Assembly: GCF_014196345.1 (NCBI RefSeq)
Contig: NZ_JACIDN010000001.1
Location: 186,001 to 250,000 of the forward strand
Source of the DNA: Methylobacterium brachythecii
GTDB lineage: Bacteria; Pseudomonadota; Alphaproteobacteria; Rhizobiales; Beijerinckiaceae
Direction: 5' to 3'
Length of the DNA: 64,000 bases
The notes beneath the pieces are model-generated. The model was not told the DNA's origin. It made no database searches and saw only the letters and a program-made list of their open reading frames with translations. The position numbers and the translations under genes are program-made. Below are positions 34,487-44,096 of the stretch, piece after piece; position 1 is the first letter of the stretch; every line of letters begins with the position of its first letter.

Positions 34487-35161
34487 ATGCCGGACAATCG
34501 ACAGGTCGAGCGCTGGATCGAGCGGTTTCCGCTCATCGCCGGCTTCAGCCCGGCGCATCTGCAGATCGCCCGTGGGACGGTGCAGTTCCCGGTCCTGGAG
34601 GCGGGCGCCATCGCCTATGCACTGAACGGAGATTGCGCCAACTACCTGATGTGCATCGACGGCCGCACGCGGGTGTTCCGCACCTCGGAGGGTGGTCGCG
34701 AGATGCTGATCTACAAGGTCGGTCCCGGTGGCACCTGCGTGCTGACCACGCAATGCCTGCTCTCGGGTGGCACCTTCCCGGCCGAGAGCATCGCCGAGCA
34801 GCATACCGAGCTCGCCGCGCTCCCCATGAGCACCTTCAAGCAGCTCATGGCCGAGAGCGCGGCATTCCGCGACTTCGTGTTGGACGATTATACGAGGCTG
34901 CTCTCGGGCCTCTTCGCCCTCGTCGATGAGATCGCGTTCGCTTCGCTGGAGCAGCGACTCGCCCGCCGCCTCCTTGTCGAGGCCGATGCCGGCGGACTCG
35001 TCACTAAAACGCACCAGCAGCTCGCCGCCGATGTCGGCAGCGTGCGCGAGGTGATCAGCCGTATTCTCGGCGAATGGACGGATGCCGGCTTAGTAGAGCT
35101 GCAGCGCGGACAAGTTCAGATCGTCGACCGCGCGGCTCTCGCGTCGGGCCGAAGCCATTAG
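34487..35161 (+). CDS. Crp/Fnr family regulator
   Basis: 224 residues: a cyclic-nucleotide-binding fold (GDCANYLMCIDGRTRVF, then REMLIYKVGPGGTCVLTTQCLL) and a C-terminal helix-turn-helix (KTHQQLAADVGSVREVISRILGE in two adjoining helices). The cysteines in the sensor domain (GDCANYLMC, GGTCVLTTQC) might bind a metal or react with thiols; related sulfide- or nitric-oxide-sensing regulators exist, but this is inference. ATG at 34487 gives the family length; the open frame before it is basic and non-native. Confidence 0.82.
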   Translation: MPDNRQVERWIERFPLIAGFSPAHLQIARGTVQFPVLEAGAIAYALNGDCANYLMCIDGRTRVFRTSEGGREMLIYKVGPGGTCVLTTQCLLSGGTFPAESIAEQHTELAALPMSTFKQLMAESAAFRDFVLDDYTRLLSGLFALVDEIAFASLEQRLARRLLVEADAGGLVTKTHQQLAADVGSVREVISRILGEWTDAGLVELQRGQVQIVDRAALASGRSH

Positions 35162-35374
35162 GCGCGCAAAAGGATCAGAAAAATCGTGGCGCAGACCATT
35201 CGGAATCTGCCGGATGCCGGGACTTCTAGAAAAATTCCATCGCATCAGACACATGATGCGAAAAATCCAGCCTTTCTCGTTTTTCGATGCATCCCTTTCC
35301 GAGATCGCGGCGTTACCGGGCCATGTCTGCGGCGCTTGTTGCGCCGCGGGAGATTTGAAACGGAGATACCTTCG

Positions 35375-35788
35375 ATGAAGATCAAGACCCTTCTCGCCGC
35401 CTCTGCGATCGCGCTGGCGCTGCCGATGGCCGCGCAGGCTCAGGGCACCGTTCGCGGTGCCGAGCGCGGCGCTCAGGAAGGTGCGGACGTCGGCGGCCCG
35501 ATCGGCGCCGTGGTCGGCGGTGCCGTGGGTGCGGCGACCGGCACGGTCGGCGGCATCCTCGGCGTCGACGATCGCCCGCGCTTCCGCTCCTACGTGCGCG
35601 AGCGCAACGTCCGCTCCTACGATTACGATGGCCGCGTCGCCGTCGGCTCCGAGCTGCCCCGCTCGGGCGTGACCTACTACGAGGTCCCGAACGACTATCA
35701 CGTCGCTCGCGGCACCCGTTACACGGTCGTGAACGATACGCCGGTGCTCGTCGACGGCCGCGGCCATATCATCGAAGTGCTCAACTGA
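35375..35788 (+). CDS. DUF1236 exported protein with glycine-zipper region
   Basis: 137 residues: a signal peptide ending AQAQ, a glycine-zipper-like stretch at 35-65 (GGPIGAVVGGAVGAATGTVG) and a DUF1236 domain (RFRSYVRERNVRSYDY, VGSELPRSGVTYYEVPNDY, YTVVNDTPVLVDGRGHIIEV). DUF1236 proteins are common exported proteins of Hyphomicrobiales of unknown function; the glycine zipper suggests membrane or outer-membrane contact. The ATG at 35375 has CGGAGA nine bases upstream. A strong terminator follows. Confidence 0.85.
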   Translation: MKIKTLLAASAIALALPMAAQAQGTVRGAERGAQEGADVGGPIGAVVGGAVGAATGTVGGILGVDDRPRFRSYVRERNVRSYDYDGRVAVGSELPRSGVTYYEVPNDYHVARGTRYTVVNDTPVLVDGRGHIIEVLN

Positions 35789-35820
35789 TCGTCGGACGAC
35801 GTTCGACGACGACAACAAGA

Positions 35821-35850
35821 AAGCCCCGGCACCCTGTGCCGGGGCTTTTT
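35821..35850 (+). terminator. Intrinsic terminator
   Basis: AAGCCCCGGCAC and GTGCCGGGGCTT form a perfect 12-bp stem around CCT and end in a T-run. It lies 33 bases after the DUF1236 gene. Confidence 0.9.
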
Positions 35851-35976
35851 ACTCGGAATTGACCTTCATAACGTCCAGTGCTCGACAGTTTTTGAGACTG
35901 ATTTCGCAACACTCGACATGTTCGCCCGTTAAGCTGCTCTAAGGACTATGCACCGAGCACAAGGGGCGAACGGCCC

Positions 35977-36243
35977 ATGACCGACGACAACGACACCACG
36001 CTGCCCGAGCCGGTCCGCGACCATCTCGGCCATCAGCTCCGCACGATCTACACGGTCGGTGAGGGCAAGCCGCAGTTCCTCGGCGACGAGGCGGGCGTGC
36101 CGCAGGAATTCGCCCCGCAGATCGAGCGGCTAGAGACTCGTCTCAAGACGCATGAGGAAGGCACCGAGGCCGTCGGCCAGGCGCTCGACCAGATCGTCGA
36201 CGCCTTCGGTCTCCCGCCGAAGGCGTCCCCTCGCTCAGCCTGA
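35977..36243 (+). CDS. NepR-like protein with extended C-terminus
   Basis: 88 residues. The start LPEPVRDHLGHQLRTIYTVG matches helix 1 of NepR and is very similar to residues 24-41 of the sigma factor at 32736. A ten-residue insertion precedes helix 2 (VPQEFAPQIERLETRL). A third helix (GTEAVGQALDQIVDAFG) is not part of classical NepR. It may be an anti-sigma factor for an EcfG paralogue or for PhyR; this is inferred. It ends 12 bases from the convergent mscL. Confidence 0.6.
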   Translation: MTDDNDTTLPEPVRDHLGHQLRTIYTVGEGKPQFLGDEAGVPQEFAPQIERLETRLKTHEEGTEAVGQALDQIVDAFGLPPKASPRSA

Positions 36244-36255
36244 CCTCGCCGAGGC

Positions 36256-36684
36256 TCAGACCTTCGGGCGCGCGGCCAGCAGATCGCGGATCTCGGCGAG
36301 CAGCTTCACGTCGGCTGGCACTTCGGCGACGGGCTCGGGCTTGGCCTCTTCCTTCGTCTTCAGCTTGTTCATGGCGCGGATCACCATGAACAGCACGAAC
36401 GCGACGATCGCGAAATTCACCGCCAGGGTCAGGAATTGCCCGTACCCGACGACGGCGCCGAGCTTCTTGGCATCCCCGTAGGACAGGCCTGGCGTCACCT
36501 TGGACGACAGGGCGACATAGTAGTTCGAGAAGTCGAGGCCGCCGGTCACCGCGCCGATGATCGGCATGATGACGTCCTGCACCAGCGACGTGACGATGGC
36601 GCCGAAGGCCGCGCCGATGATCACGCCGACCGCGAGGTCGACGACATTTCCGCGTAGGGCGAACTTCTTGAATTCTTCCAACAT
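36256..36684 (-). CDS. mscL: Large-conductance mechanosensitive channel MscL
   Basis: 142 residues: the N-terminal amphipathic helix [24 protein letters not shown] in two parts, TM1 with the constriction residues, a periplasmic loop ([18 protein letters not shown]), TM2 ([19 protein letters not shown]) and a charged C-terminal bundle ([12 protein letters not shown]). It is the tension-gated pore that releases solutes on hypo-osmotic shock. All family landmarks are present and the length is typical. Confidence 0.97.
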   Translation of the reverse strand: MLEEFKKFALRGNVVDLAVGVIIGAAFGAIVTSLVQDVIMPIIGAVTGGLDFSNYYVALSSKVTPGLSYGDAKKLGAVVGYGQFLTLAVNFAIVAFVLFMVIRAMNKLKTKEEAKPEPVAEVPADVKLLAEIRDLLAARPKV

Positions 36685-36842
36685 TCGTCGTCTCCTCGGA
36701 TCACGGGCAGGATGTGCCGAGTGGCAACGCTATTGCAGGATCGGAAACCGCCAAAGCTTCACCACGCTCTGTCCACGGCCGATTGTGGTCCGGGCCGGCG
36801 AAGACCTTGAGCGCAAACGGCCTGCGGCCGAGGGGAGGCGCC

Positions 36843-37616
36843 ATGTCGGACTGGAACGCGGCCCAATACCTGCGCTTCGCCACGGAGCGGACCCGGCCGG
36901 CGGCCGATCTCCTTGCCCGGGTGCCCCTCGAGGAGGCAGCCGAGATCGTCGATCTTGGCTGTGGGCCGGGCAACAGCACCGGCCTGATTGCGGCGCGTTT
37001 CCCAAAGGCGCACATCACCGGCGTCGACAGCGCGCCGGACATGCTGGCCCAGGCCCGGCGGACGCTTTCACGGATCAGCTTCGTGCAGTCGGATCTGCGC
37101 GACTACACGCCCCATGACGCACCGGACCTCGTCTTCGCCAACGCCGTGCTGCAATGGCTCCCGGACCACGCGACGCTCGTCCCGCGACTCGCACGGCTCC
37201 TGAAGCCGGGCGGATGCCTCGCCTTCCAGGTGCCCGACAATCTCGACGAGCCCTCTCATGCCCTGATGCGTACGGTCGCCGCCGACGGGCCGTGGAGCCC
37301 TCTGATCGGCGATGCGGAGGCGGTCCGTGCCCGGATCCCCTCGGCGGGCGTGTATTACGACTGGCTCAGGGCAGCCGATTGCAGCGTCGACATCTGGGCG
37401 ACGACCTACATCCATCCGCTGGCCGATGCCGCAGCCATCGTCACTTGGCTGCAGGCGACGGGCCTGCGCCCGTTCCTGACGCCCCTCGACCACGACATGC
37501 GCGTCGGCTTCCTCGCGGCCTACGAGGCGGCGCTGGAGACGGCCTATCCGCGGCAGGGGGACGGGCGCGTGCTTCTCAGGTTCCCACGCCTGTTCGTGGT
37601 GGCGCGGCGGGGTTGA
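36843..37616 (+). CDS. tam: Trans-aconitate 2-methyltransferase-like SAM methyltransferase
   Basis: 257 residues. It opens [22 protein letters not shown], then SAM motif [20 protein letters not shown], the acidic loop GVDSAPDML and [10 protein letters not shown]. This combination is diagnostic of Tam, which methylates trans-aconitate formed spontaneously from cis-aconitate. The ATG at 36843 is in the family position; the upstream open frame is not needed. It stands alone. Confidence 0.85.
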   Translation: MSDWNAAQYLRFATERTRPAADLLARVPLEEAAEIVDLGCGPGNSTGLIAARFPKAHITGVDSAPDMLAQARRTLSRISFVQSDLRDYTPHDAPDLVFANAVLQWLPDHATLVPRLARLLKPGGCLAFQVPDNLDEPSHALMRTVAADGPWSPLIGDAEAVRARIPSAGVYYDWLRAADCSVDIWATTYIHPLADAAAIVTWLQATGLRPFLTPLDHDMRVGFLAAYEAALETAYPRQGDGRVLLRFPRLFVVARRG

Positions 37617-37649
37617 GCGACCCCATCCTCGTCGCAGATGGGACGGCGA

Positions 37650-38477
37650 TCAGGGCTCCTGCGCCTCGCTCGATGCTGGCGCGGCGGCCTCCTGCTTCAC
37701 GCGTCGGCGGTACTGCATCGCGCCGACCGGCAAGGCGACGAGATAGACGGTCGCCAGCGTCACCATCGTCTCGAAGGGGAAGCTGATCACCAGGCCGAAC
37801 ACCACGACGAGCACCAGGAAGATCGGCAGCACGTGCTCGCGCGGCACCCGCTTGCCCCAGGTCTTGCCGGAAAAGGTCGGCACCGTTGAGACCACGAGCA
37901 GCGCGATACAGAGCACGTAGACGAGCAGAACCGGCGCGGCCCAGCTCTCGAAGGTCAGGCCGAGGAAGTGCAGGTAGAGCGGCAGCATGCCGGTCAGAGC
38001 CCCCGCCGGGGCGGGCATGCCGACGAAGAAGTCCTTCTTCCATTCCGGCCGGTTCGGGTCGTCGAGCATCGCGTTGAAGCGGGCGAGCCTCAGCGCCATG
38101 GCGATGGCGAAGACGAGCGCTCCGATCCAGCCGAGCGATTTCAGGTGGTGCAGCGCGAATCCGTAGAGGATCAGGGCCGGCGCGCAGCCGAAATTCACGA
38201 AGTCCGCCAGCGAATCGAGCTCGGCGCCGAAGCGCGAGGTGCCCTTGAGGAGCCTCGCCACGCGCCCGTCGATGCCGTCGAGGACGGCGGCCACCACCAC
38301 CGAGATCACCGCCGGCTCGAACCGGCCTTCGAAGGCCAGCCGGATCGCGGTCAGCCCCAGGCAGAGGGCCAGCAGGGTGATCATGTTGGGCGCGATCAGC
38401 CGGAAGGGAATCGGCTTGAACCGGCGCGGCCGGGATTCATTCGCGTCCGGCGCGAAAGGCGGAAAAAGATCGTCCAT
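37650..38477 (-). CDS. pssA: CDP-diacylglycerol-serine O-phosphatidyltransferase
   Basis: 275 residues with about eight helices. The CDP-alcohol phosphotransferase motif is complete: D67, D70-G71, A74-R75, G84, D88 and D92 in LDGIDGRVARLLKGTSRFG and LDSLADF. It makes phosphatidylserine from CDP-diacylglycerol and serine in the inner membrane. It follows psd by 22 bases, so the two steps to phosphatidylethanolamine form one operon. The ATG at 38477 is chosen over an in-frame start at 38531 that would lie within the psd end. Confidence 0.92.
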   Translation of the reverse strand: MDDLFPPFAPDANESRPRRFKPIPFRLIAPNMITLLALCLGLTAIRLAFEGRFEPAVISVVVAAVLDGIDGRVARLLKGTSRFGAELDSLADFVNFGCAPALILYGFALHHLKSLGWIGALVFAIAMALRLARFNAMLDDPNRPEWKKDFFVGMPAPAGALTGMLPLYLHFLGLTFESWAAPVLLVYVLCIALLVVSTVPTFSGKTWGKRVPREHVLPIFLVLVVVFGLVISFPFETMVTLATVYLVALPVGAMQYRRRVKQEAAAPASSEAQEP

Positions 38478-38499
38478 GTCGCCTCCGTCCGCTCGCCGC

Positions 38500-39210
38500 T
38501 CAGATACGGCGGAACGCCCGCTCGGCGCCACCCCCGAGATCGGCCAGCACGGTCTCGCCGGCCACCGACTTCTGGCCGAGCCCGACCAGCACCCGCGCCG
38601 TCGTCGGCAGGTAGACGTCGACCCGCGAGCCGAAGCGGATCAGGCCGAAGCGCTCGCCGGTCTGGAGCGTGTCGCCGGCCGAGACGAAGCCGACGATGCG
38701 CCGCGCCACGAGGCCCGCGATCTGCACGACGCCGACGCGCAGGGGCAGGCCCTTGTGCGTCGTCTCGATGACGAGGCCGTTGCGCTCGTTGTCGTCGCTG
38801 GCCTTGTCGAGCTCGGCATTGAGAAACAGGCCGGGCGTGTAGTGGATCTGGCCGATCCGACCCGTCACCGGCACGCGGTTCACGTGGCAGTCGAACACGT
38901 TCATGAAGACCGAGATGCGCAGCATCGGCTCGTGCGAGAGGTCGAGCTCGGGCGGCGGCACCACGGTGGAGATCAGGTTCACGCGCCCGTCGGCCGGGGC
39001 GATGACCAGGCCCTCGCCGGAGGGCACCACCCGCTCGGGATCGCGGAAGAAGTAGCAGACCCAGAGCGTCAGGATCAGGAAGATCCAGAACAGGAACTGC
39101 GCGAACCAACCGAGCAGCACGGTCAGCACGATGCCGATCAGGATGAAGGGGTAGCCCTCCTTGTGGATCGGCACGAGGGTCCGGCGGATCGTCTCGAAGA
39201 GGTCGGTCAT
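38500..39210 (-). CDS. psd: Phosphatidylserine decarboxylase proenzyme
   Basis: 236 residues of the short (type II, archaeal-like) Psd. Two hydrophobic helices at about 18-50 anchor it; catalytic landmarks are [19 protein letters not shown] with its His, and the autocleavage site RFGS near the C-terminus ([13 protein letters not shown]), where cleavage before Ser makes the pyruvoyl cofactor. It converts phosphatidylserine to phosphatidylethanolamine. It is the first gene of the psd-pssA operon. Confidence 0.92.
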   Translation of the reverse strand: MTDLFETIRRTLVPIHKEGYPFILIGIVLTVLLGWFAQFLFWIFLILTLWVCYFFRDPERVVPSGEGLVIAPADGRVNLISTVVPPPELDLSHEPMLRISVFMNVFDCHVNRVPVTGRIGQIHYTPGLFLNAELDKASDDNERNGLVIETTHKGLPLRVGVVQIAGLVARRIVGFVSAGDTLQTGERFGLIRFGSRVDVYLPTTARVLVGLGQKSVAGETVLADLGGGAERAFRRI

Positions 39211-39355
39211 GGCGCCCTGGCTGTGTCGCGCTTCGTCTCGCGATCGGCGCCGCGATGGCAGGCACCCGCGCCGCCGTCAACCGGCGGGGTCGCGACCCGC
39301 GCCAGCCATGGCCGGCGCGGGCGGCATCGTCTTCGTCTCCGGGGTATGGCCCCAA

Positions 39356-39676
39356 TCAGCAGCTCAAGCGCCTGTTCTCGCGGCGCCCGAACGTCCGGTA
39401 ATGCGCCAGACCGGACGTCACCTGCCCGTTGACGACGGCGCGGCGGACGTCGGGATTGCAGCGCAGATACTCGCGCTCGTCGAAGGCGTAGTCGCCGCGG
39501 TTGCGCTCGCGTCCGCGGTATTCGCGGTCCTCGTAGCCGCGGTCACGATCCCGATAGCGGTCGCCGCGGTCGTAATCGCGGCTCTCGTAGCCGTAATCCC
39601 GCCCGCCATAGGGCTGCGCGACGGCCGGGACGATCGTGGCGAGCCCGACGACGGCCGCCATGCAAAATCGGATCAT
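39356..39676 (-). CDS. Exported Arg/Asp/Tyr-rich protein with YL..NPDV repeat
   Basis: 106 residues: a signal peptide (RFCMAAVVGLATIVPAVAQ), a low-complexity middle of RD, RY and DR repeats (DYDRGDRYRDRDRGYEDREY), and a C-terminal module YLRCNPDVRRAVVNGQVTSG ending HYRTFGRRENRRLSC. That module resembles the short YLxxNPDVxxAV...HYxxFGxxEGR repeat seen in many exported proteins. Function unknown. Confidence 0.65.
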   Translation of the reverse strand: MIRFCMAAVVGLATIVPAVAQPYGGRDYGYESRDYDRGDRYRDRDRGYEDREYRGRERNRGDYAFDEREYLRCNPDVRRAVVNGQVTSGLAHYRTFGRRENRRLSC

Positions 39677-39847
39677 TGTCTCACTCCCCCAAAAGTTTCT
39701 CGGTGGAGGCTGCTTGAAACACGGCTTGCCCCCTCAGCGCCAGGGGGCAAGCGCGGCAGCCGCCGCACTTGCTCCAATGCCCGGGAGGCCGCCCGGTTCA
39801 CCGGAATGCCGTCGGCCGCCGCGGCTTCCGGACGAAAGGTGGGCCCG

Positions 39848-42001
39848 TCAGCGGGTCGCGAACTTGATGCTGATCGCCGCCTTCGCCGTCAGGCCGGGAC
39901 TCTGCAGCAGATTGAGATACTGCGTGTAGCGCTTGTCGAAGGCGTTCTGCAGGATGAAGTCCGCCTTGACGCGGTCGTTGACCTGGTAGGACGCGAAGAA
40001 GTCCACCAGTCCATAGTCCTTGGTCTTCAGGATCGTCGCGCCAGCGGGAACGTTGAGGCGGCTGTCGACGAAGGTCAGGCGGCTGCCCACCGTGAGACTG
40101 TTTTCGAGGAAGCGCAGCCCGATCGTGCCGCTGACCCGGTCCGGCGCCACCGTCAGCAGCGATTGGCGGGTAGCCTTGTCGCGGCCCTCGGTATGGGTGG
40201 CCGCGACCGAGACGAAACCGCTACCCCAATCGTAGGCACCCTCGAGTTCGACGCCCGAGAGCTCGGCCTGGGCGACGTTCAGATACTGGAAGGACTGAAC
40301 CGGGATCACGCAGGGGAAGCGCCCCGGGATGCGGGCGCAGATCGAGGCCGGGATGCCGGGGATCGCCGGGACGAAGTAGGTCGGCCCGACCGCCGAGATG
40401 TTGATGAAGTCGTCGACCTCGTTCTGGAACACGTTCGCCTTGGCGCGGAAGCTGTCTCCGGGCGTGAAGATGTCGCCGTACTTGAGATTGACGCCGCCCT
40501 CGATGTTGTGGGCCACCTCGGGCCGCAGCGTCGGGTTCGGCAGGATGTTGAAGGCTGGGAACGGGTGGATGCCCTGGACGAGCGTCTCGGTGATCGAGGG
40601 CGCGCGGTAGCCTTCGGCGTAGGTGCCGTAGAGCTCGATCCCTGGCAGCGGCGTGACGCCGACGGTGATCTTCGGCGAGATCCGGTCTCCGCTGGAGCGG
40701 AAAGCGCCGCCGGACAGGTCGTAATGGTCGTAGCGCAGGGCGCCGATCACGCGCAGCCACGAGCCGTAGCGGACCTCGTCCTGGATGAAGGCGCCGGCGA
40801 GCGTGCGCTGGCCCGACGGGGTGAATGCGCCTCCGAAGCCGCCGGCATTGTCCGTGGTCTTGACCCGGTCGAACACCGCGTCGCCGCCGATGGTCAGGGC
40901 GTGGCTGAGCGCCCAGGTGTCGAAGCGCGACGTGTTGTGGATGTCGAAACCGCTGGTCTCGATGTCGTAGCTGATCCGGTTGCCGGCCTTCACGCCGAGA
41001 TTGCCGTAGACCCCGCTGGCGGAGTCGTTGAGGAAGGTCAGCGTGTTGTGCGTGGTCGTGTAGTAGCCCTTCGCGCTGAAATCGATCAGCGGCGTCTCGG
41101 GCCGGGCGAAACGATAGCCGAGGGTGTAGGTGTCGGCCTGCACCGAATTCGCGAAGCGCGCGCCGGCATTGCTCGAGCCGTTATTGGTGAAGTCGAAATT
41201 CTGCAGCAGCGCCGTACCGCTGATCTCGTGGCCCTCCGCCGGCCGGAGGTTGACCTTGGCGAGGCCCGAGGTCAGCTCGTTGCCGGTATCGCGCACCAGC
41301 GTCCCCATGCCGTCCCGGTAGGGGTCGTTGTTGCGGTAGACGAATTGGCCGAACACGTCCGCGCCCTCGCCGATGCGGGCACCCATCGAGGTCGAGTTCA
41401 GGAATTTCTGGCCGTTCGTGCCGAAGCCCTGCTTCTGTACGACGCCGGCCCGCTCGTCGGGGTTCAGGATGTCGTCGATGGAGCGGGTGCGGAAGGCGAC
41501 GACGCCGCCGATCGCGCCGGATCCGTAGATGGTCGAGGTCGGGCCGCGTGTGATGTCGATGCCGCCGACGAGTTCCGGGTCGAGGTAGAACACGCCGTTG
41601 GCGCTGTGGCCCGAGGTCTGGAAGTTCTGGCGGGCCCCGTCGACCAGCACGTTCACCCGGCCGAAATCCTGGAGACCGCGGATGTTGATGGCCTGAGCCG
41701 GATCGTTCTGGTTCTCCTGCGTGGTCACGCCGGGCACGTCGCGCAGCACGTCGGACAGCCGGCTCGGCTGGATGCGCTCGATCTGCTCGCGGGTGACGAC
41801 GCTGGTGCCGGAGAGGGCGTCGATCGCCCGCTCCTCGGTCTTGGTGGTGGTCACCGAGATGGTGTCGAGGCTGACGAGTTCCGGCAGCGGTGCGGCCGGC
41901 AGGCGCGCGGCGGTTTGTGCCTGCGCGGCGGCGATCGACAGCAGGGAGACACCGGCCGCGATGACGGAGCGGCAGGACAGGGACACGCGAGGGGAGGGCA
42001 T
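39848..42001 (-). CDS. hmuR: TonB-dependent heme receptor
   Basis: 717 residues: signal peptide (1-28), a TonB-box-like VSLDTISVTTTKTEERAID near 45, a plug domain (TREQIERIQPSRLSDVLRDV, IRGLQDFGRVNVLVDGARQN) and a 22-strand barrel ending in FATR. EGYRAPSITE and NPTLRPEVAHN are the FRAP/NPNL region typical of heme receptors. It carries heme or hemoglobin-bound iron across the outer membrane. It lies 204 bases downstream of hmuV and probably also has its own promoter there. Confidence 0.88.
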   Translation of the reverse strand: MPSPRVSLSCRSVIAAGVSLLSIAAAQAQTAARLPAAPLPELVSLDTISVTTTKTEERAIDALSGTSVVTREQIERIQPSRLSDVLRDVPGVTTQENQNDPAQAINIRGLQDFGRVNVLVDGARQNFQTSGHSANGVFYLDPELVGGIDITRGPTSTIYGSGAIGGVVAFRTRSIDDILNPDERAGVVQKQGFGTNGQKFLNSTSMGARIGEGADVFGQFVYRNNDPYRDGMGTLVRDTGNELTSGLAKVNLRPAEGHEISGTALLQNFDFTNNGSSNAGARFANSVQADTYTLGYRFARPETPLIDFSAKGYYTTTHNTLTFLNDSASGVYGNLGVKAGNRISYDIETSGFDIHNTSRFDTWALSHALTIGGDAVFDRVKTTDNAGGFGGAFTPSGQRTLAGAFIQDEVRYGSWLRVIGALRYDHYDLSGGAFRSSGDRISPKITVGVTPLPGIELYGTYAEGYRAPSITETLVQGIHPFPAFNILPNPTLRPEVAHNIEGGVNLKYGDIFTPGDSFRAKANVFQNEVDDFINISAVGPTYFVPAIPGIPASICARIPGRFPCVIPVQSFQYLNVAQAELSGVELEGAYDWGSGFVSVAATHTEGRDKATRQSLLTVAPDRVSGTIGLRFLENSLTVGSRLTFVDSRLNVPAGATILKTKDYGLVDFFASYQVNDRVKADFILQNAFDKRYTQYLNLLQSPGLTAKAAISIKFATR

Positions 42002-42181
42002 CTTGGGGTTCCGCGAGGCAGCACGCAGCGAGGGGAGAGGTCGGCTGGCTGGCTGGCGGAGGGCTGGCTTGCTGAAGTCCTGATGCGTTCAAGCTCGGCC
42101 CAAGGTCAACGAAGTGTTCCAGGACGCTGTCTGGTGTGAATCTAAGTCATTCCTTGCAAAGACTGAAACCATTCCAAGTCG

Positions 42182-42201
42182 AGTTCACGCGTCTGTGAAC
42201 T
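42182..42201. promoter_or_regulatory. Palindrome between hmuV and the heme receptor gene
   Basis: AGTTCAC, six-base spacer, GTGAACT: a perfect 7-bp inverted repeat just past the hmuV stop and 181 bases before the receptor start. It could be an operator or a weak hairpin. Confidence 0.35.
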
Positions 42202-42205
42202 GTGG

Positions 42206-43021
42206 TCAGGGTGCAACATCTTTTCGCGGCAGGATGAAGGGCTGGCCGCCTGGCGGAACCCGGCCGACGGGCCAGCGTACCCCGAAAACCTCGGCGATGA
42301 GATCGTCGCGCAGAATCTCGGAGGGCGTACCCCCGGCGACGAGCCGGCCCTCCTTCAGCACCAGCAGCCGGTCCGCATAGGCCGCCGCCAGGTTGAGGTC
42401 GTGCAGGATCGCGACGACGCCGACGCCGTCACGCCGCAGGAGGTCGACGGCATCGAGGATGGCGCTCTGGTGGCGCAGATCGAGGCTCGCCGTCGGCTCG
42501 TCGAGGAGCAGCACCTGCCTCTCGCTGAGCGTACGGCCGGCGGCGAGCTGGCAGAGCACGCGGGCGAACTGGACGCGCGCCTGCTCGCCGCCCGACAGCC
42601 GATGATACGGCCGCTCGGCGAGATGCAGCACGTCGGCAGTCCCGAGGGCGTCGTCGAGGATCGCCGCCTTGTCCTGCCGGGACAGGCCGCGGCCGATCCC
42701 GTCGAGGCCGATGCGGGCGACCTCGGCCACCGAGAAGGGAAAGGCCAGCCGCGCGCTCTGCGGCAGCACGGCACGCAGGCCGGCGAGGCGCCAGGCCGGG
42801 ATCGCCGCGACGGGTTCGAGGCCGTAGGCGACCTGCCCACGCGTCGGCGCCAGTTCCCCGCTCAGCAGCCGCAGCAGCGTCGACTTGCCCGCTCCATTGG
42901 GGCCGACGACGACCTGCAGCGTGCCGGCCTCCACCGAGAGCGAGACGCCGTCGACGAGCCTGCTCTCGCCGGTCTGGAAGGCGAGGTCGCTCGCCGTGAG
43001 GAGCGGTGTGGGCTCAGGCAT
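42206..43021 (-). CDS. hmuV: Heme ABC importer ATPase HmuV
   Basis: 271 residues of a soluble ABC ATPase: Walker A GPNGAGKSTLLRLLSGE near 39, Q-loop VLPQSARLAFPFSV with the HmuV-type AFPFxV, signature LSGGEQARVQFARVL, Walker B VLLLDEPTASLD, and switch His in AILHDLN. It powers HmuU. Overlaps hmuU by eight bases. Confidence 0.92.
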   Translation of the reverse strand: MPEPTPLLTASDLAFQTGESRLVDGVSLSVEAGTLQVVVGPNGAGKSTLLRLLSGELAPTRGQVAYGLEPVAAIPAWRLAGLRAVLPQSARLAFPFSVAEVARIGLDGIGRGLSRQDKAAILDDALGTADVLHLAERPYHRLSGGEQARVQFARVLCQLAAGRTLSERQVLLLDEPTASLDLRHQSAILDAVDLLRRDGVGVVAILHDLNLAAAYADRLLVLKEGRLVAGGTPSEILRDDLIAEVFGVRWPVGRVPPGGQPFILPRKDVAP

Positions 43022-44096
43022 CGAACGAACGGGAGCGTCCGAGGAGCAGCCAGAGGAAGACCGGCGAGCCGATCAGCGCGGTGACGATGCCGATCGGCAG
43101 TTCGGCCGGCCTCACCACGAGGCGCGCCGCCACGTCCGCGAGGACGAGGAGCGTGCCGCCGAGGAAGGCGCAGGCCGGCAGCAGCCGGCGATGCTCCGAG
43201 CCGATGACCAGCCGCAGCATGTGCGGCACCACCAGCCCGACGAAGCCGATGATCCCAGCCGCCGCCACGCTCGCGCCGACGCTGACGGCCACGAGCAGGA
43301 TGATGGCGCGTTTCAGCCGCTCGACCGGCACGCCGAGATGGAAGGCCTCCGCCTCGCCGAGAACCAACGCGTTGAGCCCGCGGCCAAGGAAGGGCACGGC
43401 GACCAGCACCGGCAGGATCGCCGGGGCGATCGCGGCGAGCTTCGTCCAGCTCGCGCCTCCGAGGCTGCCGAGGGTCCAGAAGGTCAGGTCACGCAATTGC
43501 CGGTCGTCGCTGGCGAAGACCAGAAGCCCCGTCATGGCGCCGCCGAAAGCCGCGAGGGCGATGCCAGCGAGCAGCATCGTCGCTACCGAGGTGCGGCCGG
43601 ACCGCGTCGCGATCAGATAGAGGCCGAGGATCGCGCCGAGGCTGCCGAGGAACGCGCCGATCGGCAGAACCCAGAAGGGCAGCGGGCCGGCCACCGCGAA
43701 GGCCGCCAGGGCCGCATCGCCCAGGACGATGACGCAGGCCGCCGCGAGGCCGGCTCCCGCCGAGACCCCGACCAGTGCGGGATCGGCCAGGGGATTGCGG
43801 AACAGGCCCTGCATCAGGGCGCCCGACACGGCGAGCGCCGCCCCGACGAGAAGGCCGAGCAGGGTGCGCGGCAGGCGGATGCCCTGGATGACGAGGGCGT
43901 CGCGCGCCAAGCCCGGATCGTCGGCTCCGCCCGTCAGCACGGCGATCACCCGCAGCGGCGAGATCGGAATCGCGCCGACGCCGATGGAGAGAAGCGCCGC
44001 GCCGAGGGCGAGGGCGGCGAGGCCGAGGAGAACGAAGAGGGTGGAGGCCTGGGCCGGGACGAGGCGCTGGGAGCGTCCGGTTCCCGACTCAGTCAT
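43014..44096 (-). CDS. hmuU: Heme ABC importer permease HmuU
   Basis: 360 residues of the FecCD/BtuC family with about ten helices. Landmarks are SPLRVIAVLTGG, RLPRTLLGLLVGAALAVSGA, GLFRNPLADPALVGVSAGAG and FVGLVVPHMLRLVIGSEHR near the C-terminus. It moves heme from HmuT into the cytoplasm. Overlaps hmuT and hmuV by eight bases each. Confidence 0.92.
   Translation of the reverse strand: MTESGTGRSQRLVPAQASTLFVLLGLAALALGAALLSIGVGAIPISPLRVIAVLTGGADDPGLARDALVIQGIRLPRTLLGLLVGAALAVSGALMQGLFRNPLADPALVGVSAGAGLAAACVIVLGDAALAAFAVAGPLPFWVLPIGAFLGSLGAILGLYLIATRSGRTSVATMLLAGIALAAFGGAMTGLLVFASDDRQLRDLTFWTLGSLGGASWTKLAAIAPAILPVLVAVPFLGRGLNALVLGEAEAFHLGVPVERLKRAIILLVAVSVGASVAAAGIIGFVGLVVPHMLRLVIGSEHRRLLPACAFLGGTLLVLADVAARLVVRPAELPIGIVTALIGSPVFLWLLLGRSRSFDA

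Noticed and set aside
39161..42139. 992-codon plus-strand frame opposite the heme receptor
   Set aside because: Mirror of the receptor gene; Val/Asp/Gly/Arg-rich without domains.
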